From Echinicola arenosa (lineage in GTDB: Bacteria > Bacteroidota > Bacteroidia > Cytophagales > Cyclobacteriaceae), in NCBI RefSeq assembly GCF_014841125.1, contig NZ_JACYTQ010000008.1:1-64000 (forward strand): a stretch of DNA of 64,000 nt, read 5' to 3'. The notes beneath the pieces are model-generated. The model had not been told where the DNA came from and ran no database searches. It saw only the letters and a program-made list of their open reading frames with translations. The translations under genes were made by a program, and so were the position numbers. Shown here piece by piece: positions 27,807 to 36,817 of the stretch (positions within the stretch are counted from its first letter, which is position 1; every line of letters begins with the position of its first letter).

Positions 27807-28133
27807 TTAAATCAATTCAAATATCAGGGACAAAACAAAGACCACAGACAAAACTTTATAATTGATGAATTTAAGTGGGCTTAAAATAACGATCAAGCTT
27901 CCTGCTGTCATCAAGAGTATGAAGAAGGAAAAGATTCCTGCTGCAAAACCTGCCGCCACGAGACAGATCAGCAAAGCCACTATTAGCAGTATCCCCCCTA
28001 TCCATTTGGCTTTGTTCGCATTTTGTTGTAACCAAACTTCCAATCCCAGAGATTGGGAAAGTTTAAGCCTCTTTGAAGTATTGTAAAAGCAGAAAAAACC
28101 TAGAAAGGTCAATAGAGCCGCTAACGTTATCAT
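27807..28133 (-). CDS. Small membrane protein, DUF3325-like
   Basis: 108 residues with three to four TM segments (1-18, 43-62, 65-85, 88-108) and a basic cytoplasmic loop (NTSKRLKLSQ). It is the first gene of the iron-type operon and is preceded by a perfect TAnnTTTG promoter box. Size and helix pattern fit DUF3325, whose members sit beside PepSY and DUF3649 genes in iron-uptake clusters. Confidence 0.6.
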   Translation of the reverse strand: MITLAALLTFLGFFCFYNTSKRLKLSQSLGLEVWLQQNANKAKWIGGILLIVALLICLVAAGFAAGIFSFFILLMTAGSLIVILSPLKFINYKVLSVVFVLSLIFELI

Positions 28134-28163
28134 CTTGAGTGATCAATTATTTTTTCATTTAGG

Positions 28164-28195
28164 CAAATATATGGTCATGACTAAATCAATGCAAC
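28164..28195 (-). promoter_or_regulatory. Promoter of the PepSY iron operon
   Basis: On the minus strand, TATATTTG (28164-28171) matches the Bacteroidota -7 element TAnnTTTG exactly. A GTTG (28192-28195) stands 20 nt upstream as a partial -33 element. The predicted start of transcription is about 25 nt before the 28133 ATG. Confidence 0.6.
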
Positions 28196-28341
28196 TTTAT
28201 TTAGATTTAATTTAAATTAAGTATAAAAACACGCCCTGAGAGCCTAACAGGCCTCTTCTTGATGATTATAGGTTTTTACAAAAACCATAACCAACATCTA
28301 TTAAATAAAAGTTATCATAGAAAAATACTGTAATCAAAAAC

Positions 28342-28368
28342 TAAAAAAGCAGCCTTGATGGGCTGCTT
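28342..28368 (-). terminator. Terminator after trmH
   Basis: 8-bp stem AAGCAGCC (28347-28354) with GGCTGCTT (28361-28368), 6-nt loop, followed on the minus strand by six T. It lies 27 bp past the trmH stop and ends the topoisomerase IV operon. Confidence 0.8.
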
Positions 28369-28394
28369 CTACTATCTCTATATTTTATGTAGGC

Positions 28395-29087
28395 TTAAGG
28401 ATTATCAGCATAAAATTGCTTGATATGGATATCTACATTCTTCACCACACCCTTGTACCATTGGAAGCGGAGTAAGTCTTTCTCTTCTTCTGAGAGATAA
28501 TAAATATCAGGATGGGTTTTAGTGATCTTCTGCTTCAGGTCATAAAGGCAAATGGATGCACTCACAGAGATATTAAAGCTTTCTGTAAAACCCGTCATGG
28601 GTATATGCACCACCCCATCGCTTTTTTCGATGACTTCATCACTTACACCGGCATGTTCATTGCCGAATACCAATGCTATCTTTTCACTAGGATTTAATTC
28701 ACTGATGGGGATACTCTTACCATGGGGAGAGGTAGCATAGATTTTATAGCCTTTTTCTCTCAATCCATCAAAGCAGGCATCCACGGCGGGGTTTTCTGCA
28801 CTGTCCTCATAGCGGTGCAGGTCCACCCATTGGGCTGCTCCTCGGGTTACATAGGGGTTGATATGATAAGAAGTGGCTTTTTCAATAATGTGGATGTCCT
28901 GAATACCAAAACAATCACAAGTTCGAATAACGGCACTGGCATTGTGAGGTTTATAAATATCTTCAAGTACCACCGTAAAGTAGCGGGACCTTAAGGCCAA
29001 GACTTCTTCCATCTTGGCCTTTTTATGGTCCGTGATATAATCAGAAAGATATGCTAAAAGGGCTTTATCTGGTTTTTCTATTCCCAT
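28395..29087 (-). CDS. trmH: TrmH-type tRNA (guanosine-18-2'-O)-methyltransferase
   Basis: 230-residue SPOUT methyltransferase that 2'-O-methylates G18 in the tRNA D-loop using S-adenosylmethionine. Motif 1 is LEDIYKPHNASAVIRTCDCFGIQDIHII with the conserved N and R. Motif 2 is IALVFGNEHAGVSDEVI. Motif 3 is VHIPMTGFTESFNISVSASICLYDL, which forms the knotted cofactor site. It starts 2 bp after the parC stop and shares that operon; co-transcription with a topoisomerase has no evident functional meaning. Confidence 0.9.
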   Translation of the reverse strand: MGIEKPDKALLAYLSDYITDHKKAKMEEVLALRSRYFTVVLEDIYKPHNASAVIRTCDCFGIQDIHIIEKATSYHINPYVTRGAAQWVDLHRYEDSAENPAVDACFDGLREKGYKIYATSPHGKSIPISELNPSEKIALVFGNEHAGVSDEVIEKSDGVVHIPMTGFTESFNISVSASICLYDLKQKITKTHPDIYYLSEEEKDLLRFQWYKGVVKNVDIHIKQFYADNP

Positions 29088-29089
29088 TC

Positions 29090-31714
29090 CTAAAAAAGCC
29101 CCAATTGTTCTTTATCATCCTCATCCTCATCTCCCTTCTTTACGTTCAAATCTACTGTAGAACCAACTTCAATGTCTTCATCTGAAGATTCCTTGTCTTC
29201 TTCAGGTTTTGACTCCTTCTTAACCGGTTCCAATAGCTTGATATCCTTGATTGGATGGGAGGAGACTTTGTTACCAACAGCTTTCCAACCCTTGACATCG
29301 ATCAACATGTCCAAGTCATATTCCACCACCTCAGTTTCTTTACCTTTTTTCAAGGTAACTTTTACCTGAGGTTGTTTATCCGTAGAAACCACAACCAGTT
29401 CTGACTTTTTATTATCCGAGATAAAATTGAACTTCTTATTGGTGGTGCTTGTCTCGATCTGGAAACGCTTCACATAATAGTTCTTGCTTGCCCCATCTAA
29501 ATAAATCGCAGAAGTAACTGCCTCTGGATTGTATTTCTCCAGTAACATCAATGTGTTAGGGTCAAACCTATTGGTCAATTCATAAGAAGTCAGTTCATAA
29601 CTACCATCCTTATAGAAAGCAATGATCTTATCATCTCCAAGGAAATTTCCAATCAATCGGCCACGCTCGTCAGTGTTCAACCTTCCAACTGATTCATCAT
29701 AGTAGATATCCAGACCACCAAGCGTAGAAACGCCTTCCATTTTTAATTGGATTTTCCTTACAGGATATCTGGTAAGAATATTACCACCGGCTCCCCTGCC
29801 TTTGATATCAATGTCCTTGAAATCAAAATCGAAGACTTTTACACGGGCCTTGCTGCCTTGGGTAAGGTAGGCAGTGATGATTTCTGCTTCACCATTACTA
29901 TTGGCAGTAAAGTAGAGCACTTTCGAACCCTTGGTTCCTTTGGTCAATACATATTCCCGGTCACGGGTTACGCTCAGGATTTGGAAACGCTTGACCATGG
30001 CCCTTCCTGACCCGCCATCCAAATAGATCATATTATAAACCATGCGCTCATCTCCTTTTCTGAAGACGCCTACATGGATAATGTCTTTTCCGACGAAAAC
30101 CTTGTCCTGAATCTTGGTGACCACACAAGTTCCGTCTTTCTTAAAGGCAATGATGTCATCAAGGTCCGAGCAGTCACTGACAAACTCATCCTTCTTCAAG
30201 CCATGACCAACAAACCCGTCCTGACGATTTACATACAGTTTGGCATTATTGGCAGCTACTACTGTCGCTTCGATGGTATCAAAAGTCCTGATTTCAGTTT
30301 TGCGTTCTCTTCCCTTGCCATATTTCTTTAGCAGGTTTTTATAATAATCAATCGCATATTCCGTCAGATGCTCAAGATGATGGTTGACTTCTTTCAGCTC
30401 ATCCTCGAGTTTCCTCATCAGCTCATCGGCTTTGAAACTATCGAACTTAGAGATTCTTTTGATCTTGATTTCTGTCAGGCGAACAATGTCTTCCTCGGTG
30501 ATCTCCCGGTAAAAATCAGGCTTATAGGGATCCAATCCCTTGTCGATGGTCTGAATAACTGCTTCCCAGGTTTCACATTCTTCAATATCCCTGTAGATCC
30601 TATTTTCAATAAAGATTTTTTCCAAAGAAGAGAAAAGGATTTTTTCCATCAATTCCCCTTTTCTGATCTCCAGTTCCCTTTTGAGAAGTTCTTTGGTCTG
30701 CTGGGTATTGTAAGCCAAAATATCATTCACACTAATAAATACCGGCTTATCATCAATGATCACACAGGCATTGGGTGAGATGGATACTTCACAATCCGTA
30801 AAAGCATAGAGGGCGTCAATGGTCATATCAGGAGATTGGCCGGGAGCCAAAAACACCTGAATTTCTACATCCTTGGCCGTGTTATCCACTACCTTTTTGA
30901 TTTTGATCTTTCCCTTGTCATTGGCTTTGATTATGGAATCAATAAGCGAATTGGTAGTGGTACCAAAAGGAATATCCTTGATCAATAAACTTTTGCTGTC
31001 TCCTTCTTCTATCCTTGCCCTGACCTTGATTTTGCCTCCTCTGAGACCTTCATTGTATTCCGAAAAATCGGCCAATCCGCCCGTTGGAAAATCTGGGAGG
31101 ATATTGACCTTCTTTCCTTTCAATATATCCACAGAGCTATTGATTAGCTCACAGAAATTGTGGGGTAGAATTTTGGTGGACAAACCCACTGCAATGCCCT
31201 CCACACCTTGGGCCAATAGCAAAGGAAACTTTACCGGTAAAGTAACCGGTTCTCTTTTTCTTCCATCATAGGACAATTGCCACTCAGTGGTTTGGGGGTT
31301 AAAGACCACTTCCAAAGCAAACTTGGAAAGCCTGGCTTCAATATAACGGGCAGCTGCTGCCCCATCACCTGTTCTGATATCACCCCAGTTACCCTGTGTT
31401 TCTATCAATAGGTCTTTCTGACCTAGGTTGACGATGGCATCACTAATGGAAGCATCACCGTGAGGATGATACTGCATGGTCTGGCCAATGATATTGGCCA
31501 CCTTGTTGAAACGCCCATCATCCATTTCCTTCATGGCATGAAGGATCCTACGCTGCACGGGTTTCAGACCATCTTCAATGGCCGGAACAGCTCGCTCCAA
31601 AATCACATAGGAGGCATAATCCAAAAACCACTCTTTATACATTCCGGTCACAGGAACGGAATCATGTAAAGCTTCTCCGTTTGCTTCTGGACCGTTATTT
31701 TCTATATCACTCAT
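29090..31714 (-). CDS. parC: DNA topoisomerase IV subunit A
   Basis: 874-residue type IIA topoisomerase A subunit that breaks and rejoins DNA to decatenate chromosomes with ParE. The winged-helix/tower core holds YASYVILERAVPAIEDGLKPVQRRIL, MQYHPHGDASISDAIV and GDGAAAARYIEARLS, where the Tyr is catalytic. The C-terminal half is a beta-propeller wrapping domain. After it comes an acidic linker and the last five residues QLGLF, a match to the beta-sliding-clamp-binding pentapeptide QLxLF. parE lies 46 bp upstream and trmH 2 bp downstream. I call ParC rather than GyrA from pairing with a ParE-type B subunit next door. Confidence 0.92.
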   Translation of the reverse strand: MSDIENNGPEANGEALHDSVPVTGMYKEWFLDYASYVILERAVPAIEDGLKPVQRRILHAMKEMDDGRFNKVANIIGQTMQYHPHGDASISDAIVNLGQKDLLIETQGNWGDIRTGDGAAAARYIEARLSKFALEVVFNPQTTEWQLSYDGRKREPVTLPVKFPLLLAQGVEGIAVGLSTKILPHNFCELINSSVDILKGKKVNILPDFPTGGLADFSEYNEGLRGGKIKVRARIEEGDSKSLLIKDIPFGTTTNSLIDSIIKANDKGKIKIKKVVDNTAKDVEIQVFLAPGQSPDMTIDALYAFTDCEVSISPNACVIIDDKPVFISVNDILAYNTQQTKELLKRELEIRKGELMEKILFSSLEKIFIENRIYRDIEECETWEAVIQTIDKGLDPYKPDFYREITEEDIVRLTEIKIKRISKFDSFKADELMRKLEDELKEVNHHLEHLTEYAIDYYKNLLKKYGKGRERKTEIRTFDTIEATVVAANNAKLYVNRQDGFVGHGLKKDEFVSDCSDLDDIIAFKKDGTCVVTKIQDKVFVGKDIIHVGVFRKGDERMVYNMIYLDGGSGRAMVKRFQILSVTRDREYVLTKGTKGSKVLYFTANSNGEAEIITAYLTQGSKARVKVFDFDFKDIDIKGRGAGGNILTRYPVRKIQLKMEGVSTLGGLDIYYDESVGRLNTDERGRLIGNFLGDDKIIAFYKDGSYELTSYELTNRFDPNTLMLLEKYNPEAVTSAIYLDGASKNYYVKRFQIETSTTNKKFNFISDNKKSELVVVSTDKQPQVKVTLKKGKETEVVEYDLDMLIDVKGWKAVGNKVSSHPIKDIKLLEPVKKESKPEEDKESSDEDIEVGSTVDLNVKKGDEDEDDKEQLGLF

Positions 31715-31760
31715 ATATTATCTAAAGCATTTTGTCAAATAGGAAACACTAAAATAAAGA

Positions 31761-33665
31761 TCAAGCCGCCTCGTTCTCTTCTGAATCTACCTTTTCCACT
31801 TTATCCTTTTCTTCCAAAATGTCCTTTTCCACTTTGAGGTTATCAATGATAAATGATTGTCTGTTTGGGGTGTTTTTGCCCATAAAGAAAGATAGCAAAT
31901 CCGCTATTTTGGTATCCTTTCTTAGGATGATCGGCTCAAGCCTGATATCTTCTCCGATAAAGCCGCCAAACTCCTCGGGAGAAATCTCTCCCAATCCTTT
32001 AAATCGGGTAATCTCTGGTTTATTCCCCAGCTTGGCTATAGCGTTTCTTCGCTCTTCATCCGAGTAGCAATAGATGGTTTCCTTTTTATTTCTTACCCTG
32101 AAAAGCGGCGTATCCAAGATATAAAGGTGTCCATTCTTTACCAGATCTGGGAAAAACTGTAGGAAGTAGGTCATGATCAATAACCTGATGTGCATGCCAT
32201 CCACATCGGCATCTGTGGCGATCACAATCTTCCTGTACCTCAATCCATCAATTCCGTCTTCAATGTTCAGGGCGTGCTGAAGCAAGTTAAACTCTTCATT
32301 TTCATACACCACTTTTTTGGTCATGCCAAAACAGTTTAATGGCTTTCCTCGAAGTGAAAAGACAGCCTGTGTCTGTACATCCCTGGATTTGGTGATGGAC
32401 CCAGATGCAGAATCACCCTCTGTAATAAAGAGCATGGTATTGTTCTTGGCGTCTTCGTTTGCTTTGGCATCATCATAATGCACCCTGCAATCTCTCAGTT
32501 TTTTATTGTGAAGATTGGCCTTTTTGGCTCTCTCGTTTGCCAGCTTTTTAATGCCTGAAATTTCCTTTCTCTCCCGCTCAGACTGCAAGATCCTTTTCAA
32601 AAGGGCATTGGCAGCATCCGGATTCTTGTGGAGATAATTGTCCAGTTCCGTCTTGATGAAGTCATTGACAAAAGTCCTTAAGGTAGGCCCATCAGGCCCC
32701 ACACTTTGAGAACCAAGTTTGGTCTTGGTTTGGGACTCAAAAACAGGTTCCTGCACCCTCACAGCAATAGAAGCAACAATACTCTGCCTTATATCGGACG
32801 CATCATAATCCTTCTTGAAAAACTCCCTTACCGCTTTTACAATAGCCTCCCTGAAGGCTGCCAAGTGCGTACCACCCTGGGTGGTAAACTGGCCATTTAC
32901 AAAAGAGTAATATTCTTCTCCATATTGATTGGAGTGCGTCATGGCCATTTCAATATCATTCCCTTTCAAGTGAATGATTGGATATCTTCTGCTGTCATCA
33001 TCCACTTTTCTGTCCAAAAGGTCGTGTAGCCCTTTGTCAGAGAAATACTTCTTCCCATTGAAATTAATGGTGAGACCAGCATTCAAAAAGGCATAGTTCC
33101 AAATTTGGTTTTCCAGGTATTCTGGAATAAAATGGTAATTTTTAAAAACGGTTGGGTCAGGAGAAAAAACGATTTTGGTACCGTTGCGTTCAGAAGTACT
33201 GGTCACTTCTTTGTCTTCTTTCAGTTCTCCTTTTTCAAATTCAGCTACTTTGGTTTGGCCATCCCGGTAGGATTGCACCTTAAAGTAATCTGAAAGGGCG
33301 TTTACAGCCTTGGTACCCACGCCATTCAGCCCTACAGACTTTTGGAAAGCACCTGAATCATACTTACCACCTGTATTGATTTTGGAAACACAATCAATCA
33401 CCTTTCCTAATGGAATCCCTCTACCGTAGTCCCTTACTTCTACTTTATGCTCACTGATTTTGATCTCGATGGTCCTTCCATGCCCCATCATGTGCTCATC
33501 GATACTGTTATCCAATATCTCTTTAACCAATACGTAGATCCCATCATCCTGGGCACTACCATCACCTAACTTACCAATGTACATACCGGGCCTAAGCCTG
33601 ATATGTTCTTTCCAGTCCAGTGACTTAATACTATCCTCGGTGTATTGTACATTTTTTTCTGCCAT
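31761..33665 (-). CDS. parE: DNA topoisomerase IV subunit B
   Basis: 634-residue ATPase subunit. The GHKL nucleotide site is seen in [30 protein letters not shown] and [15 protein letters not shown] (residues about 45-125). The transducer follows, then TOPRIM with [10 protein letters not shown] (near 417) and [13 protein letters not shown] short Glu/Lys-rich tail ([16 protein letters not shown]) ends the protein. Length fits ParE (about 630), and a long insertion typical of some GyrB is absent. Operon with parC. Confidence 0.93.
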   Translation of the reverse strand: MAEKNVQYTEDSIKSLDWKEHIRLRPGMYIGKLGDGSAQDDGIYVLVKEILDNSIDEHMMGHGRTIEIKISEHKVEVRDYGRGIPLGKVIDCVSKINTGGKYDSGAFQKSVGLNGVGTKAVNALSDYFKVQSYRDGQTKVAEFEKGELKEDKEVTSTSERNGTKIVFSPDPTVFKNYHFIPEYLENQIWNYAFLNAGLTINFNGKKYFSDKGLHDLLDRKVDDDSRRYPIIHLKGNDIEMAMTHSNQYGEEYYSFVNGQFTTQGGTHLAAFREAIVKAVREFFKKDYDASDIRQSIVASIAVRVQEPVFESQTKTKLGSQSVGPDGPTLRTFVNDFIKTELDNYLHKNPDAANALLKRILQSERERKEISGIKKLANERAKKANLHNKKLRDCRVHYDDAKANEDAKNNTMLFITEGDSASGSITKSRDVQTQAVFSLRGKPLNCFGMTKKVVYENEEFNLLQHALNIEDGIDGLRYRKIVIATDADVDGMHIRLLIMTYFLQFFPDLVKNGHLYILDTPLFRVRNKKETIYCYSDEERRNAIAKLGNKPEITRFKGLGEISPEEFGGFIGEDIRLEPIILRKDTKIADLLSFFMGKNTPNRQSFIIDNLKVEKDILEEKDKVEKVDSEENEAA

Positions 33666-33697
33666 TGGTAGTCTACTCGTTTTCGTTGGTATTCAAA

Positions 33698-34192
33698 TTA
33701 AGCATGGGATTGCACCGCTTTCATTTTCTTGGAAAGAATCACAAATAATGCAACAATCCAAATCACAAAAAATACAGCAATGGAGTACAAGCCAATTGGT
33801 GAAGGCTGTCCCGTTTCCTCTATGATCCCATTAATTCCATGAATATATAATGCGATAATGATAATTGAAACATTAAGGACAGCTACAAAGGAATAAATCC
33901 AAGCTAGCATATTTTCCCTAAACGGATCTCCTTTTTGGAACAACCTCCTGAAATTGCGTGTCGCTTTGTTTTCAATCATTTTGGCTGGTGTAATCAACAG
34001 CACATTCAAAATCACAAAAGCACCTATGCCAATGTAAAAGAATATGTCCTTATCGATCACTTTCAGCGGTAATCCATTGGAATCTACTTCAAAACTCACC
34101 TGAGTAGGTAAGGCAGAATAGATATACATAAAGATAACAATGAACAGTAATACAGAAAGCAAATGAAATGCTTTGGCAAATCGATGATTCAT
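33698..34192 (-). CDS. Hypothetical membrane protein
   Basis: About 164 residues with four predicted TM helices (AFHLLSVLLFIVIFMYIYS; IFFYIGIGAFVILNVLLIT; MLAWIYSFVAVLNVSIIIIALYI; LYSIAVFFVIWIVALFVIL) and a soluble stretch between helices 1 and 2. I do not recognise a named family. The start is set at the Met of MNHRFAKAFHLL (34192); an upstream in-frame Met (34255) would add 21 less typical residues. It lies 32 bp upstream of parE on the same strand and may be co-transcribed. Confidence 0.75.
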   Translation of the reverse strand: MNHRFAKAFHLLSVLLFIVIFMYIYSALPTQVSFEVDSNGLPLKVIDKDIFFYIGIGAFVILNVLLITPAKMIENKATRNFRRLFQKGDPFRENMLAWIYSFVAVLNVSIIIIALYIHGINGIIEETGQPSPIGLYSIAVFFVIWIVALFVILSKKMKAVQSHA

Positions 34193-34497
34193 ATAAGCGT
34201 AATTTAAACTGCTAATATAAGGGTTAAGATGAAAGATTTCCCCTTTCTCCATCATTAGATTTTTGCATGCTTAAACCTAAAAGGAAAGGCCATTACGCTT
34301 AATCTACTGACTGTAAGACGGGTCTAGGCCACCTTTTGAGATTTATCAATTCATGTTTTTTTAAGTTTTATTTGTAGTTGGAAATCCATTGACAATTTTC
34401 ATTTACTCCTACAAAAAGACTAAATCTCTTTTCTCAGTTCCAGTTTAGGTTTTCTTATCGTAACTTCGAAGCCTAATTCAAGAAACCTTTCTGTTCA

Positions 34498-34890
34498 ATG
34501 AAAAGATTATTGCTTTCCCTGTTTTTTATTGTCATGATTTTCACACTTGGTATTGCTTGCACTTCCAAATTGGATGTTGGAAATATCAACTTGGAAAACT
34601 GGAAAAGTGACAGGGATGGCTGTAAGGGATTGCGATTGAAGGACCTTGAAGAAATTAAAAAGATCAAGAATGCTTTTTTGGAAGCTACCAATCAGGAGTT
34701 AATCGTTACTTTTGGAAGACCAGATCGGGTATTGCTTTTGGACAAAAGCCAAAGTTTCTTTTACTACTTTCTAGAACCTTCGGATAAATGTGCTGGCCAA
34801 GATACAGAAAAAGAACCCCTAAAGGTTCTTTTCCGAATGAATGCTATCAATAAAGTAAGCGAAGTAACCATTACTACACTTGAGCCTTAA
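34498..34890 (+). CDS. Hypothetical lipoprotein
   Basis: 130 residues, lipobox LGIAC (Cys21). The mature part (WKSDRDGCKGLRLKDLEEIKKIKNAFLEATNQELIVTFGRPDRVLLLDKSQSFFYYFLEP) resembles a small SmpA/BamE-like or DUF4834-type fold, in which a helix and the phrase GRPD precede beta strands, but the assignment is not certain. Its stop is 2 bp from the convergent ROK gene. No function is proposed. Confidence 0.75.
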   Translation: MKRLLLSLFFIVMIFTLGIACTSKLDVGNINLENWKSDRDGCKGLRLKDLEEIKKIKNAFLEATNQELIVTFGRPDRVLLLDKSQSFFYYFLEPSDKCAGQDTEKEPLKVLFRMNAINKVSEVTITTLEP

Positions 34891-34892
34891 GG

Positions 34893-35810
34893 TTAAAAGC
34901 AAAGTGCTGCAGCGCCAAGCGTTCCTGCATTGTTACCCAAAGTGGCTTTGATCAACCTAAGGTCTTTTACATAATAAGGCGTCAAATACTGCCTAACTGT
35001 TTTATCCAAAGCAGGCATCATAAACTCCAGCCCTGCTGAAATCCCTCCTCCAAAATAAATTTCCGTAACATCCAAAATCCTCACTGTAGAGACAATAGCT
35101 TCTCCCAAGATGTTTCCTACTTCCTCAAAAGTCATCAGTGAAACTTCATTGCCGGCATAGGCTGTATCCACCAAAAGGTGCGTGCCCAACTCCTTATCCT
35201 TCAGTTCTCCAGCTTTTTCAGGATAAGCATTGATCATTCTTTCAAGAATTCTCAAAATGCCATTTCTGCCAATAAGGGTTTCCAAACGGGCATTACCACG
35301 GGACATCATGTGGCCCATTTCCATCGCATTGCCCCTAGCTCCTTTGAATATCTTACCATCTAATACTGCTGCACTACCTATTCCAGTTCCCATGGTGATA
35401 AACAGGAAATTGGAAGAGGGCTTTGAAGAAGCAAAGTTAAATTCCCCCACCGCAGCTGCGCTGGCATCATTTTCCAGAAAGAATAATTTGTTTGGATATT
35501 TTTCCAGTAAAGCTCCCTTAAGGTTAAAACCGTCCAGATCAGGAATAGCAGGTATCTCCAAAGTAGTAGTCCTCTCCTTATTGATCAGGCCTGGCAATCC
35601 GATCCCAACTTTATTCACGTCAGGATATTTGGCCAGATACTTTCCAATCACATCAACAAAGCAAGCATTAAAGCCCCTGGGATCCTCTTTATAAGGTCCA
35701 GTATCCTCTTTATCAAAAGATACAATCTCTCCCTCCTGGCTCACTCGGCCAATCTTCAAATGGGTTCCTCCCACATCGACACCTAAAAAGTGTTCGTTTT
35801 GATTATTCAT
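34893..35810 (-). CDS. ROK-family sugar kinase (glucokinase-like) without the zinc motif
   Basis: 305 residues. The ATP-binding motif FLGVDVGGTHLKIG (residues 8-21), VGIGLPGLINKER, catalytic Asp in FFLENDASAAAVGEF (about 114-128), and MGTGIGSAAVLDGKIFKGARGNAMEMGHMM are typical of ROK kinases phosphorylating glucose or related sugars. The CxCGxxGC(x)E zinc cluster normally following the GH motif is replaced by SRGNARLETL: the Glu remains but no Cys. Some Bacteroidota ROK members lack it too, so it may still be active. Confidence 0.87.
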   Translation of the reverse strand: MNNQNEHFLGVDVGGTHLKIGRVSQEGEIVSFDKEDTGPYKEDPRGFNACFVDVIGKYLAKYPDVNKVGIGLPGLINKERTTTLEIPAIPDLDGFNLKGALLEKYPNKLFFLENDASAAAVGEFNFASSKPSSNFLFITMGTGIGSAAVLDGKIFKGARGNAMEMGHMMSRGNARLETLIGRNGILRILERMINAYPEKAGELKDKELGTHLLVDTAYAGNEVSLMTFEEVGNILGEAIVSTVRILDVTEIYFGGGISAGLEFMMPALDKTVRQYLTPYYVKDLRLIKATLGNNAGTLGAAALCF

Positions 35811-35859
35811 GGTTTTAGGTATAATAGGTTTTGGCTTCTAAAATAGTAAACAGATTAAG

Positions 35860-36354
35860 TTACTTCCTAAAATCTTTTGAAAACTCTTGAAAGATTTCGT
35901 GAACTGCAGGACAAACCTGTGTATTCCTTAACGTCAAATTCAAAATTCCGTGCATATTTTTCCTGTTGGTATGTGGATATTCCCTACAGGCTTTGGGTCT
36001 GGCATCATAAACAAAACACTTATTGTCATCCCCCAGAAAGGGGCATGGTGAGCTGTTGAGCACAAAATCTCCCTCTTCGTCCCTGTGTAAATAAGTATCA
36101 ATAAAAGAAGAAGGTTTCATCCGGAATACCTTGGCCAGACGATCAATGTCAGTTTGTATAAAAATTGGACTAGTAGTTTTGCAGCAATTGGCACATTCCA
36201 GACAGTCGGTATGTTCAAATTGAGCATCGTGCGCTTCTTCAAACTTCTTGTCCAACACTTTGGGTTTGATTTTCCTCAACCTATCCTTAAGCTTTTTGTG
36301 GTTAGGGTACTCGCTCCGGGCCTTCTTTTTAAAATTTTCTAAATCCATACTCAC
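35860..36354 (-). CDS. YkgJ-family cysteine-cluster protein
   Basis: 164 residues with the metal-binding pattern CLECANCCKTTSPIF (about 53-67) followed by CPFLGDDNKCFVYDARPKACREYPH (about 101-125). The family is thought to bind Zn or Fe-S and is described as an Fe-S oxidoreductase-like protein of unknown role. An ATG two codons downstream (MDLENFKKK) is an equally good start. Confidence 0.87.
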   Translation of the reverse strand: MSMDLENFKKKARSEYPNHKKLKDRLRKIKPKVLDKKFEEAHDAQFEHTDCLECANCCKTTSPIFIQTDIDRLAKVFRMKPSSFIDTYLHRDEEGDFVLNSSPCPFLGDDNKCFVYDARPKACREYPHTNRKNMHGILNLTLRNTQVCPAVHEIFQEFSKDFRK

Positions 36355-36402
36355 AATACACTTATAATATTAACTGAAACAAATAAATTAATCAGTAAAA
36401 TA

Positions 36403-36433
36403 TTTGGATTTCACGTAATAATTTGTATTTTTA
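36403..36433 (+). promoter_or_regulatory. Promoter of the ArsC-like gene
   Basis: TTTG (36403-36406), exactly 19 nt, then TATTTTTA (36426-36433), one mismatch from TAnnTTTG. Expected transcript start is about 18 nt before the ATG at 36458. Confidence 0.5.
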
Positions 36434-36457
36434 TTCATAACATAACCCAAATTTGAC

Positions 36458-36817
36458 ATGAAAATGCACCCTACTGAATTGTTCTTTTATTACATTCCTT
36501 CGCATTCTATCGATAAGCAAGCCAGGGCTTATGCCAGATCTGTGTCAAAGTATGTAAATGAAATTAATATTGAAAAAGAACATATTACCACAACTGGATG
36601 GAGATCTATCCTCGACAAATTGAAACTAAGGCCAAAAGACTTGCTGAACCGGGCTCATCCCGATTATCAGAATCAAATAGCAGGAAAAACCTGGGATGAT
36701 GAAAGTTGGCTCAATATACTTGTCAAGTATCCCCACTTGATCAAAGCGCCCATAGCGATCAAACGCGAAAAGGCTGTTTTGTGCATCAAACCAATGGAAA
36801 TCCTAAAATTGAATTAG
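36458..36817 (+). CDS. ArsC/Spx-like protein lacking the catalytic cysteine
   Basis: 119 residues with the thioredoxin-fold arrangement of the ArsC family: N-terminal strand (ELFFYYIPSHSIDKQARAYARS), a middle helix (TGWRSILDKLKLRPKDLLNRAHPDY) and the end motif LVKYPHLIKAPIAIKREKAVLCIKP, matching P-x-L-I-x-x-P-I-x-x. Active arsenate reductases need a Cys in the first loop (CxxxxxR); here that loop reads IPSHSIDKQ. The only Cys is near residue 109. It is therefore probably not an arsenate reductase; a regulatory or binding role is possible. It ends in a 4-bp convergent overlap with the CvfB-like gene. Confidence 0.75.
   Translation: MKMHPTELFFYYIPSHSIDKQARAYARSVSKYVNEINIEKEHITTTGWRSILDKLKLRPKDLLNRAHPDYQNQIAGKTWDDESWLNILVKYPHLIKAPIAIKREKAVLCIKPMEILKLN

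Noticed and set aside
28271-28286. Short palindrome GGTTTT-TACA-AAAACC
   Set aside because: Only 6 bp, AT-rich and without a T-tract; likely chance in AT-rich DNA.
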